A DNA stretch of 64,000 nt from NCBI GenBank assembly GCA_015067765.1, contig SVLV01000005.1, forward strand, positions 1 to 64,000, written 5' to 3'. Shown here in pieces: positions 48,701-55,940 of this stretch; the first letter of the stretch is position 1; each line of letters starts with the position of its first letter. The translations under genes were made by a program, and so were the position numbers. Source of the DNA: Oscillospiraceae bacterium. Lineage in GTDB: Bacteria; Bacillota; Clostridia; Oscillospirales; Oscillospiraceae. The notes beneath the pieces were generated by a model. It saw only the letters and a program-made list of their open reading frames with translations, searched no databases and had not been told where the DNA came from.

Positions 48701-51700
48701 CTACTACAACAGCGCCAACCTCTATGTGGAGGGCGAGAAGGTCATCGATCTGTCTGTGGAGGATGTGGTGAACCTGATCAGCGGCAGTGATCGGATGGAT
48801 AAGCTCATCAATGAAAGCCTGAGCTTCTTCTCCGCAGCAGATCTGGCAGATCTGGTGAACCGTTTCACCGCCGATCTGACCGATTTTGCCGCCCTGAAGG
48901 ACGCCGTGGATAACGGCACTCCCGTGGCCGGTTACACCTTCTCTGTGGCACCCTGGGATATCCAGGTGCGCCGCGCAGCAGGGGACTATGTGACGGCAGA
49001 CATCGGCGGTATCGCGGCCGAGGCCAAGACCGGCAAGATCAGCATCGTCATCGACGGTGCACAGAAGGATGCCATCTCCACGGTTCTGGGTGCCTTTGCC
49101 GATACCATCGATGTGGATCTGCAGCTGGCGCTGAACGATCTGCAGCTGTCCGGTACCTCCATCCCCGTGACGGGCGAAGTGGACGGCAGCCTGGTGGCTG
49201 ATTTCTCCCACGATCCCAACTATGTGATCATGATGGCAGTGATCCTGGCCAACAGCGCAGACACTGCCCTGAAGAACGAACTGGTGGCCGCCGTGGAGGA
49301 GTACTACGGCTCCAGCAGCCTGGCTGAGATGGAGACGGTGTTTGACACCATCTCTGTGGAGGACCTGTGCACGGCCCTGCGCGGCAACGGGAACTTTGCC
49401 GCCATGGTGGATGCCCTGCCTCTGCAGGCAGCGACCAAGCAGGCCATCAAGTCCGAGATCGACGGCACCGAGAAGGGTTACTACGCTGTGATCGAGGCGG
49501 TGGGCCGCGTGCTGACCCGCCTGGATGTGACGGGCACCGAGGGCGCCCTGAACGGCAAGACCATGGGCGGCGTGAAGAAGACAGAGAAGAAGACCGATGC
49601 GGCAACGCAGGAGCAGATCGATGTCAACTATTACGGCGTCAGCAAGTCCCGGAGCTTTGATAAGTCTGTTGGCCTGCCGGGTGCCTATACCCTGGATACC
49701 GATATTCAGGTGTCCGACCTGTCCCTGAAGCTGTACCTGTTCACCGATGTTGCACGGATCAACGTCTCCTGCAACGGTGTGGTGACGGAGTATGAGGATT
49801 TGGCAACGGCCCTGAAGCATGTGGCAGCAGCCCATCAGAACTGCACCGTGTATGTCAATCTGGCACAGACGGAGCTGAAGGAAGATGTGGAGCTGAACCA
49901 CGATGTGACCATCGTACACGCCAACCGCATCGCTGCCGGCAGCAAGACGATCAAGCTGGCAACCGGTGTGGAGCTGCACACCGACGCAGCCATGCCTCAG
50001 GGCATGTTGGCAGCCAAGGACAGCGAGCAGTACACCATTGGCTGCACGCAGAGCGGCAATACCTATATCTATAAGCCCGTGGAGAACCGCGTCCACGTGA
50101 AGAACCCCAACGGCGATGTGCTCTACAGCGGCGAGGATCTGGCAGAGGCCATCAAGGCCGCTGTGGCCGGCAGTGTTATCACCATCAACGAGGAGATGGA
50201 GCTGCTGGAGGACGTGCTGGTGGAGGAATCCATTACGCTGGAGAACGCCGAGAACATTGACTTCGGCGACAAGAAGCTGATTCTGGACACTGAGGCCGTG
50301 CTGGTCACCGATTATGCCCTGCCTGCCGGCGCGATCGTGCCGGAGGATGCCGATCGCTACACCATCTCCCGTACCTTCGAAAACGGTGTTTATACCTACA
50401 CCGCACTGGAGAACGCCGTCCATGTGAACAAGGGTGAAGACCTGCTGAGCAGCGGCGACGATCTGATGGATGCCTTTGCCGCAGCAACCGACGGCAGCAC
50501 CCTGCAGATCAACAGACCCGTTGCCCTGACCGGAGATGTGACGCTGCATGCCGGCGTGACCATCCAGGGCGCTGCAAAGATCAACTTTGCCACCTTCCGG
50601 ATCCTGCTGGATCCCAACGGCGTGCTGGTTACCGACAGTGCCCTGCCTGTCGGCGCAGTGGTGCCGGTGGATGGTGACAGATACACCGTCACCTGCACGG
50701 AGGCAAACGGCGTGTTCACCTACGCAGTGCTGGAGAACCTGATCCACGTGACCAGAGGCAGCACCCTGCTCTACAGCGGCAGCGACCTGAATGCCGCCTT
50801 TGAGGCAGCCATGGCTACCGACGGCAGCACCATCACGGTGAACCGTGCCGTTACTCTAAGCCAGAAGGTTACCCTGACCGGCGTCACGGTGACCATTGTG
50901 GGTGCCGGCAACATCACCTTCGAGAAGGAGATCGTGCTGGGCATGAACTCCGCCGAGCTGAAGGCAGATGCCGACATCTCCGCCCATGTGGTTTCCGGCC
51001 TGGCAGACAGATATGTTCTGTGTGTCAACAACACCTACTCTCTGGCCAAGTATCCCTATCAGGTGGGCAGCAACTACTTCACCACCCTGCAGGATGCCAT
51101 TGACAGCATCTCCGACAGCGGTGTGATCACCGTGTACGGTGCAGCAGAGCTGAGCGGTCAGATCACCGTCAGCGGCAAGCAGATCTCTGTGGTGGGCGCC
51201 GATGCCCTGAGCGTGGATCTGAACACCCTGCGCATTACCCTCAGCCAGGTGGGCGACAGCTTCCAGCTGGATGCCGTGCCCGCCGGTGTGTCGGCACAGG
51301 AGCTGAAGTCCCACTTTGTCAGCGGTGCAGGTACCTGCTCCACGGTGGAAGTTACCGTCACCTCCGGCGTACAGGCCCTGGTGAAGGAGAAGCACACCAT
51401 GGTGGAGAAGGTGGACGACCAGTATCTGAAGGCCACCGCCACCACGACGGCTGCTGCCCAGTACTGGAAGAGCTGCTCTGTCTGCGGCACCGCCAGCACC
51501 ACGGAGTACTTCTCCCATGGCAGCCCGCTGAACACCGCACCCACCATCACCAAGCCTGTGATCTCCGGCTCCAGCAATCTGCTCTACGGTCACAAGATCG
51601 ACACGGACAACAAGATGCTGTATCTGGATATTCACAAGAACGGCATGACCGTGGAGGAACTGAAGGCTATTTTGGGCGCTGCGATGACCAACGACGCCGA

Positions 51701-52049
51701 TAACAAGCCGACCGTAACGGTGAACCTCACGGCAAACTTCAACAACCAGCTGCTGGTCTGCACCGGTTCCACTGTGGTGCTGACGGCGGAAAACAGCAGC
51801 GGACAGAAAGCCAGCATCACCTATCAGGTGGTCATCATGGGTGATACCAACAGCAACGGCCGTGTGGAATCCAACGACTCGCTGCGTATGAGCCTGCACT
51901 ATGTGAAGAAGCAGGAGCTGACCGGTCTGCAGCTGCTGGCTGCCGACAACAACCAGAATGGCAGAATCGAGTCGAACGATGCGCTGAAGAATGCCATCAA
52001 GTTTACGGGACGTGCCCAGCATGTTTCCGGTCTGAAAAACGATCGTTGA
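42762..52049 (+). CDS. Giant secreted surface protein (3095 aa) with signal peptide, coiled coils, tandem beta-rich repeats and C-terminal dockerin-like module
   Basis: MKRSKQFLKRGISLLLVFTMVLSMMPVVHVHAEE signal peptide; LNDKIEDLNDQL-type coiled coil; terminal GDTNSNGRVESNDSLRMSLHYVKKQELTGLQLLAADNNQNGRIESNDALKNAIKF. Confidence 0.92.
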   Translation: MKRSKQFLKRGISLLLVFTMVLSMMPVVHVHAEENVPTASLVDLIVKNYTDLSEEEKAVFKAGVLKDKTLSYRAPVQENSDALVSVESANKKVTAKVFQDEKGNLWTPVKYTVTVGEEVKETVALTKSGSVYLGVFTGTYEAYNIDVTYQLQWTVEHSALLNAVYELVDDYAALASLKEEDIKTLLGGLEMSSAETGNMTAIELIEKMANGGYELEVPGGFGDYLPGVNTTIVISGQPTKDASSALVDSMVDGKLPLSSYVNQTTLKWLVTDDRETLFDAIISSYENVKAMAEDPNGVATIGQQIQDLIDACEDADATVISQINDKVTDLNDAIDDLNTKIGDLNTKIGQLNDKIEDLNDQLPDGEPVIDTIDTIQPVAKVTVNTNGDDAQTALTKIDTALGTVGTSLTNLGTQLTGLGTDLSTLNSRIGEVITDIDETVEEANKQMDEAFDAINDEIDKVNVNLADEDKISHVDSVADVRALKGKLQAQANKVYDAIEEVAADNDQTVTIENADDVRDLKTDLQKTYNELLDTLNEELAEANATVRLYVGTENYFNTNVKNSDEVETEIGKMEDLLKIFPNLQDALTALEDARDVLVAIEDAVAQIDENLTNLDQLDAAIEAVNTALVGPNGNDGLEAAEDALAEAADYKAQLQDAQQQLNTAKDQLTPAQEEIASAGDTIDAAREDIAAAKDALLELPEKVESMKEMKKVIDKLPNLMTKFCDALAGAYQRTKSDAWYLDKNADILADQVDYAVLNEKVAAAVGHVTHRSPKEQLDVTEGTVRSNVGTVNVTVKLTVQAVGKDNVLTELTWTPDEMISVTEGTTKDVLLQKLAAAGVEAQGLATFDAYFNINTTNYTRTVSVLPETVTEDLVYEIFFVPKKMQVTKLWEAVGQQTYDVDYGELMVLPTHENSAKGYVYTVTVGQESQTLYQGTQIRVLSNMTIARVEGDAMTAFYLEDLLPKTHTVDPAVLALLNSGALNKSQQVLLRVPGDLATVEENTITVPDYPAGLGDLVWIATSAKATLNGGGTENVVLVADNGSHKGTIQGLWTKVDIYYTLTFGHSDLDVTAGQLESALLLPHTLHTEYTIQKSQLDQLAASAGELSILNAELIGTLNVAMGQLSTAEGKAAVETIVNRINAGDGTLMLAKMANQYKNGGMVYYYRDNNSILFRQEMEIMCQAMNDLLDDPQFKSLWESQGASAAGGKSYEDLLDIRDELNGVTLQAVNPAINNSPEKVIDPDTNQERDPLVILVDALEDIQTTVSSVNTSSLVWTETMSRTGANYSSVNVTVSYKGQTMTSDAVTVVKGSALSQADYNTLAGYLSDMETKLGVDKSHYTVSGALPAAGTVISADTAVQVNWTAKTYTVVLEGEAPWTITYENRTIQLPACTQAGHRYDYTIDNEVLGAGAYTFAADRFDALFANGTYTITRKLVNIADEKMSALVGEMNGAAILSKDDAGNYSIVVPVDPAAAKDDLVDFVMGLVLGNQYSYIGMKTGEYSASLLEGGSQMVPAIDTFYASGKYHLQTLLDGIANSGTGTDVILSAINTDGSVNHMNLAGQTVLVGAAGETLTALGGKVLELQLYFGEDDENNVPVKLYLTLNGAASELTSLRNKLADLKDYVQVVCEDGRFKLNVTLPELAYEAYMALLLIKGEADIRNFEQVNAVTAFGWIMELMDGVLEDPDVTLDTYINTAEKLGQTIQNDLSGYEATYQKLVGYYNKGKNGIHEEQDGWYIDPVVSIDSVVDNQLQKLVDQAAAAMNLPAGSLTMSEMIAEYGTEGIHFTAAAKLTNLNTTYDALVFDLQKAELKKLAGLEENLVANAPALSGMASVTLLRDVTVPAGEKLTFSTTTVLDLNGYTITGDIAATDTLIITDSRIGSENAGQVTGSITGSKVMINAGYYPNCDVSAYLKNGFAQDAQTGMVSSTLYTVSKTEAAAGAGYDDEIVITVNASAAELRQAANKQSLALTALDAVLDTVLSYYNSANLYVEGEKVIDLSVEDVVNLISGSDRMDKLINESLSFFSAADLADLVNRFTADLTDFAALKDAVDNGTPVAGYTFSVAPWDIQVRRAAGDYVTADIGGIAAEAKTGKISIVIDGAQKDAISTVLGAFADTIDVDLQLALNDLQLSGTSIPVTGEVDGSLVADFSHDPNYVIMMAVILANSADTALKNELVAAVEEYYGSSSLAEMETVFDTISVEDLCTALRGNGNFAAMVDALPLQAATKQAIKSEIDGTEKGYYAVIEAVGRVLTRLDVTGTEGALNGKTMGGVKKTEKKTDAATQEQIDVNYYGVSKSRSFDKSVGLPGAYTLDTDIQVSDLSLKLYLFTDVARINVSCNGVVTEYEDLATALKHVAAAHQNCTVYVNLAQTELKEDVELNHDVTIVHANRIAAGSKTIKLATGVELHTDAAMPQGMLAAKDSEQYTIGCTQSGNTYIYKPVENRVHVKNPNGDVLYSGEDLAEAIKAAVAGSVITINEEMELLEDVLVEESITLENAENIDFGDKKLILDTEAVLVTDYALPAGAIVPEDADRYTISRTFENGVYTYTALENAVHVNKGEDLLSSGDDLMDAFAAATDGSTLQINRPVALTGDVTLHAGVTIQGAAKINFATFRILLDPNGVLVTDSALPVGAVVPVDGDRYTVTCTEANGVFTYAVLENLIHVTRGSTLLYSGSDLNAAFEAAMATDGSTITVNRAVTLSQKVTLTGVTVTIVGAGNITFEKEIVLGMNSAELKADADISAHVVSGLADRYVLCVNNTYSLAKYPYQVGSNYFTTLQDAIDSISDSGVITVYGAAELSGQITVSGKQISVVGADALSVDLNTLRITLSQVGDSFQLDAVPAGVSAQELKSHFVSGAGTCSTVEVTVTSGVQALVKEKHTMVEKVDDQYLKATATTTAAAQYWKSCSVCGTASTTEYFSHGSPLNTAPTITKPVISGSSNLLYGHKIDTDNKMLYLDIHKNGMTVEELKAILGAAMTNDADNKPTVTVNLTANFNNQLLVCTGSTVVLTAENSSGQKASITYQVVIMGDTNSNGRVESNDSLRMSLHYVKKQELTGLQLLAADNNQNGRIESNDALKNAIKFTGRAQHVSGLKNDR
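50089..51150 (+). repeat. Divergent tandem protein repeats (about 100 aa) in the giant protein
   Basis: Repeated pattern [VI]HVxx(G)xxLLxSGxDLxxAFxAAxxGSTIxxNxxxxLxxDVTLxxxVTIxxAxxIxF...VLVTDxALPxGAxVPxDxDRYTxxxxxxNGVxTYxxLEN. Confidence 0.8.
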
Positions 52050-52062
52050 AGGGGATTGAGTC

Positions 52063-53148
52063 ATGAAAAAGTTTTCTAAATTGATTGCGGTGCTTGTGGC
52101 ACTGCTTATGACCCTGGTGCTGATCCCTTCTGCCTATGCGGCAGAAGGGGCTCCGGGGAGCACAGTGACCGTGCGTCTGTCTCTGGGTACCGTGTCCTCT
52201 GTGGACGGCACCGTGTCCCTGAGCAACCCCGGCCTGTTCAGCAGCGTGAGCTATAAGGTGGAGGCCGGCTCCCTGACCAACGGCTCCTCCGGCAATACCA
52301 TCTTCTGCTACGGCGGCGGTGAGACGGCTGGTGTTACCGTGGTGGTGACGGGTACCATCAGCCCCAATGCTGCCGATGGCGCCTCCTGCAAGATCACGGC
52401 CAGCTACTCCTACAGTGATGCCGACTACAACTACATTGAAGGCAAGAGCAAGAGCGGCACGGTGACCGTGAAGGTTCCTGCAGCGCCTCCCGGTGGCGGC
52501 GGTGGTGGTGGAACTACTCCCACGCCCCCTCCCACTCCCTCCGGCCCCTCCGAGCCTGTTGTGCAGATCGATTATTCCGAGCTGAACAAGCAGATCGATG
52601 CCGCCAATAAGCTCTCTGCCGAGGGGTATACCGATGCCTCCTGGGCCGCCCTGAAGGATGCCCTGAACAAGGCAACCTCCATGCGCAGCAGCAAGAGCCA
52701 GGCTGACGTGGATCAGGCCGCCAAGGATCTGGCAGCCGCCATTGCCGCACTGGCCAAGGTGGATTACACCGCTCTGAAGCAGGCCATCGAGAAGACCGAG
52801 ACCCTGCTGACCAACGAGAAGATCGGCGGCCAGCTGAAGGATCTGCTGACTGCTCTGGAGAGCAGCAAGGGTCTGCTGACTTCCGGCGACCAGGGTGCAG
52901 TGGATGCTGCAGCCAAGTCTCTGGAGGATCTGCTGCTGGCCCTGCAGCAGGAACTGGATGCCATGAAGATCCCTGAGGACGGCTTCTGCAACATCACCAT
53001 CCATCAGGTATGGCCCATCCTGTTCTTCATCAGCCTGGCAGTGAACGTTGCCTTTGTTGCACTGGCAGCCGTTTACGTGGTGCGCCGCAAGAAGAACCAG
53101 AAGGACGATACCCCTCTGGTGGACTACGACATCGGTGACGATCAGTAA
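52063..53148 (+). CDS. Membrane-anchored surface protein with cohesin-like N-terminal domain, FIVAR-like helical repeats and C-terminal TM
   Basis: Signal peptide; AAEGAPGSTVTVRLSLGTVSS...GTVTVKVPAAPP beta domain; poly-Gly/Pro linker; LNKQIDAANKLSAEGYTDASWAALKDALNKA; TM VWPILFFISLAVNVAFVALAAVYVVRRKK. Confidence 0.75.
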   Translation: MKKFSKLIAVLVALLMTLVLIPSAYAAEGAPGSTVTVRLSLGTVSSVDGTVSLSNPGLFSSVSYKVEAGSLTNGSSGNTIFCYGGGETAGVTVVVTGTISPNAADGASCKITASYSYSDADYNYIEGKSKSGTVTVKVPAAPPGGGGGGGTTPTPPPTPSGPSEPVVQIDYSELNKQIDAANKLSAEGYTDASWAALKDALNKATSMRSSKSQADVDQAAKDLAAAIAALAKVDYTALKQAIEKTETLLTNEKIGGQLKDLLTALESSKGLLTSGDQGAVDAAAKSLEDLLLALQQELDAMKIPEDGFCNITIHQVWPILFFISLAVNVAFVALAAVYVVRRKKNQKDDTPLVDYDIGDDQ

Positions 53149-53167
53149 CCGATAACAGACATCCAAA

Positions 53168-53212
53168 TAGTCTCGGTACGGCCTGAAAAAAGCGAAGGCC
53201 GTACCGAGACTA
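53168..53212 (+). terminator. Perfect 17-bp stem-loop between operon genes (attenuator/processing hairpin)
   Basis: tagtctcggtacggcct-gaaaaaagcga-aggccgtaccgagacta. Confidence 0.65.
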
Positions 53213-53215
53213 AAG

Positions 53216-54709
53216 GTGCTTTTTAAGAAACATGCAAAATGGGGTGTTTTTTTGAAGGAAAACAACTGGAAGAGAATGGAATATGAGACCTGGGACGAGG
53301 CCTTCCGCGGTCAGGTGGCGGCAGTGCGCCAGCAGTCTGTCCGTGTGGCCGCCTATACACAGGCGCTGTTTCTGCAGGCCTGTGCCGATTCCTTCGGCAA
53401 AAACACCCCCGGCGGCAGCGATCAGATCCGCAGCCAGTACGGCGATCTGGCCTACAAGTGCGGACTGTATCATCAGCTGGGCAAGGCACTGGTCCCGCCG
53501 GAATATCAGATCTGGCAGAAGGACTATACGGAGGAAGAGGTGGCGGTGTACCAAAAGTACACCACGGACGGCCGCGCGCTGGTGGCGTCCCTGCAGGAGC
53601 GGGGGCAGCGTGCCAAAGAGAAGCGCAAGGGCGCCGTGGAGGAGCTGCCCACCCAGAACATCCCCTGGCTGATGATCCGGGAGAGCTGCGAGCAGCACAT
53701 GGAGCGCTGGAACGGGTCGGGATACCCCCACGGGCGACAGGGCAGACAGATCAGCCCCATCGCCCAGATCGTGGGTCTGGCCAAGGAACTGGACCGGCTG
53801 GCCTCCGAGACCAAGCGGGAGGATCCCTTTGAGGATGCCTGCCGCACCCTGCAGGAACAGGAGAATACCCTGTGGTCTCCGGAGCTGATCGCTGTGCTGA
53901 AAAATGCCCGCAGCAAGTGCCGCGCCGTGTACAACAAGTACATCCACTACACCATGACCGTGCCCAAGACGATCCCGCTGGTGAAGAAGACAAAGGATCG
54001 GCCCATGGGTCTGAGCTACCGGCCCATGGTGTCGGACATGACGGGGACGGTGGTTGCCTACGAGGCGGAGCCCTGGTACGGCGGCATCGCCAACAACCCC
54101 GGTGAGCGGGAGGGAACGGCGGAGATCCACGATATGCTGGTGCGCACCGGCATGATCGCGGACATGGCCTTCTACTTCCTGTATGAGGCGGCGGATGCGC
54201 TGGTACGCATCGAAAACTGCAGGCTGAACCTGCGGGGCGTGCTGGTGAATATGCTGCCCGGATTTTACACCCTGCCCACGCAGCTGCAGCGGTTTGAGCA
54301 GCTGTTTGAGGATCAGGGCATCGATCGCAGCAAGCTGTGGATCACGGTGCCGGAGGAGAGCTTCCGCAAGGCCACCAAGGGTCAGAAGGAACTGATGGCC
54401 CGGTATCTGCGCAACGGTGTCGTGCTGGTGCTGGATGGGGTACATCCGGAGGGCATGGACTGGGAGGAGGTCAAGGCTCTGGGTCTGCGCCATGTGCGCC
54501 TGGCACCGGAGACGGGTCTGAACCCCGATACCGCGCAGTTGATGAAGCAGCTGACGGCGGATGGCTTTGTGCTGCTGGGCGGCGGCGCCGATACCCACGA
54601 TCTGCTGGGCTGGCAGCTGGCCTGCGGCGTGAGCTGCAGCAGCGGTACGGTGACCGGTCTGCCGGTCAGCGAGGAGGAAATGATCCGGGACCGCCTGCTG
54701 GCTGAGTGA
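53216..54709 (+). CDS. Degenerate HD-GYP-like plus EAL-like regulatory protein
   Basis: YHQLGKALVP (HD to HQ), HMERWNGSGYPHGRQGRQISPIAQIVGLAKELDRL (GYP retained), VAYEAEPWYGG EAL-like region and C-terminal LGWQLACGVSCSSGTVTGLPVSEEEM. Confidence 0.6.
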   Translation: MLFKKHAKWGVFLKENNWKRMEYETWDEAFRGQVAAVRQQSVRVAAYTQALFLQACADSFGKNTPGGSDQIRSQYGDLAYKCGLYHQLGKALVPPEYQIWQKDYTEEEVAVYQKYTTDGRALVASLQERGQRAKEKRKGAVEELPTQNIPWLMIRESCEQHMERWNGSGYPHGRQGRQISPIAQIVGLAKELDRLASETKREDPFEDACRTLQEQENTLWSPELIAVLKNARSKCRAVYNKYIHYTMTVPKTIPLVKKTKDRPMGLSYRPMVSDMTGTVVAYEAEPWYGGIANNPGEREGTAEIHDMLVRTGMIADMAFYFLYEAADALVRIENCRLNLRGVLVNMLPGFYTLPTQLQRFEQLFEDQGIDRSKLWITVPEESFRKATKGQKELMARYLRNGVVLVLDGVHPEGMDWEEVKALGLRHVRLAPETGLNPDTAQLMKQLTADGFVLLGGGADTHDLLGWQLACGVSCSSGTVTGLPVSEEEMIRDRLLAE

Positions 54710-55818
54710 TGGCCATGAAAAAGAAACAGACGCCTCCTGTGGAGGCACAAGGAACAACCCTCCCCCAGGGACACACCCCCCAGCGGCGGCTGCTGAAAAA
54801 GCGCCGCGCAGGTGTGGTGCTCTCCCGGGAAGAGGTCAGGACCATACAGCTGGGGCGCAAAAAGCTGCGCCGGGAGCTGCGGAAGAAGGGCATCAAAAAA
54901 CGCAAGGATTTTGAGCTGACCGCTTCCAGTCTGGGCCTGTATTTTGACAAGAACCGTCTGGGTGCGCTGCTGCTGTGGCTGCTCCACGGACGGGGACTTT
55001 GGGCATTGCTGGGTGCAGCCGGCCTGCTGCTGACGGTACTGTTTGCCTTCTCCCTGATCTCACAGATGCAGGGACATTTCACCATCAACCTGACAGGAGA
55101 TCTGCTGAAGGAGGGCTTTGTGCTCAGCGAAACGGCGGATTTCAAAGAGGGCTCCATGCGTCTGTTTGCAGAACCTGCCACAGACGTGCCCTGCTTTTCC
55201 CTGGCGGACCTGCACGAAGATGTGAACGATGTGGACGGCCAGCACAACGAGGCCGGCTACTTTGCCTACACCTTCTACATCCGCAATGAGGGCGAAAACA
55301 CGGTGGATTACGACTGGGAGCTGGTCATCAACTCCGAGAGCAGAAATCTCACCGATGCCACATGGGTCATGTTCTTCGAGGACAACCGGATGAACATGTA
55401 TGCCAAGGCCCGGACGGACGGAAGTCAGGAGGCGCTGCCCGGTTTCGGCGACAACAGCCGGGGCTATCTGCGCGTGCCGCTGGCGGACCGTGCTGCATCG
55501 GAGGACCTGTACCGGGTGGTTGCCACCCGGGGCGGCGTGAACTATTACCGCGTGGTCCCCACCTCCTTTGAGAGCGATGACATAGTGACCTCCGGCACCC
55601 AACTGCAGGTGGCCCCTATGGAGACCCACAAGTACACGATCGTCATCTGGCTGGAGGGCGATGATCCCGACTGCACCGACGAACTGATCGGTGGCCATGC
55701 CGGTGTGGAGATGCGTTTCCACATGGCAGAGGAAGAGGAAACAGATGACCCGGCAGACAGCGGTGTGCTGACCCACTGGGATGCCTTTTGGGACAACCTG
55801 CTGTTCTGGAAAGATTAA
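54709..55818 (+). CDS. Membrane-anchored TasA-like/SipW-associated surface protein with long basic cytoplasmic N-terminus
   Basis: Single TM (LWALLGAAGLLLTVLFAFSLI) then beta-rich ectodomain; WLEGDDPDCTDELIGG motif shared with the 58471-59463 product. Confidence 0.55.
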   Translation: MAMKKKQTPPVEAQGTTLPQGHTPQRRLLKKRRAGVVLSREEVRTIQLGRKKLRRELRKKGIKKRKDFELTASSLGLYFDKNRLGALLLWLLHGRGLWALLGAAGLLLTVLFAFSLISQMQGHFTINLTGDLLKEGFVLSETADFKEGSMRLFAEPATDVPCFSLADLHEDVNDVDGQHNEAGYFAYTFYIRNEGENTVDYDWELVINSESRNLTDATWVMFFEDNRMNMYAKARTDGSQEALPGFGDNSRGYLRVPLADRAASEDLYRVVATRGGVNYYRVVPTSFESDDIVTSGTQLQVAPMETHKYTIVIWLEGDDPDCTDELIGGHAGVEMRFHMAEEEETDDPADSGVLTHWDAFWDNLLFWKD

Positions 55819-55940
55819 ACACACCATGTATGGATTCGCCTTGCCGCTGCAAGCACTCCGGCGGCGGCCCGGCGTATACATAGAATTCCGGCGGGAAGCA
55901 AAACACGCCAAATCAAAATTTTGAGAAAGGATGAATTGTC

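Noticed and set aside
42681-50747. 2688-aa ORF antisense to the giant surface-protein gene
   Set aside because: Low-complexity H/Q/G/V-rich product with no domains, exactly antisense to a well-supported CDS; a codon-composition artefact.
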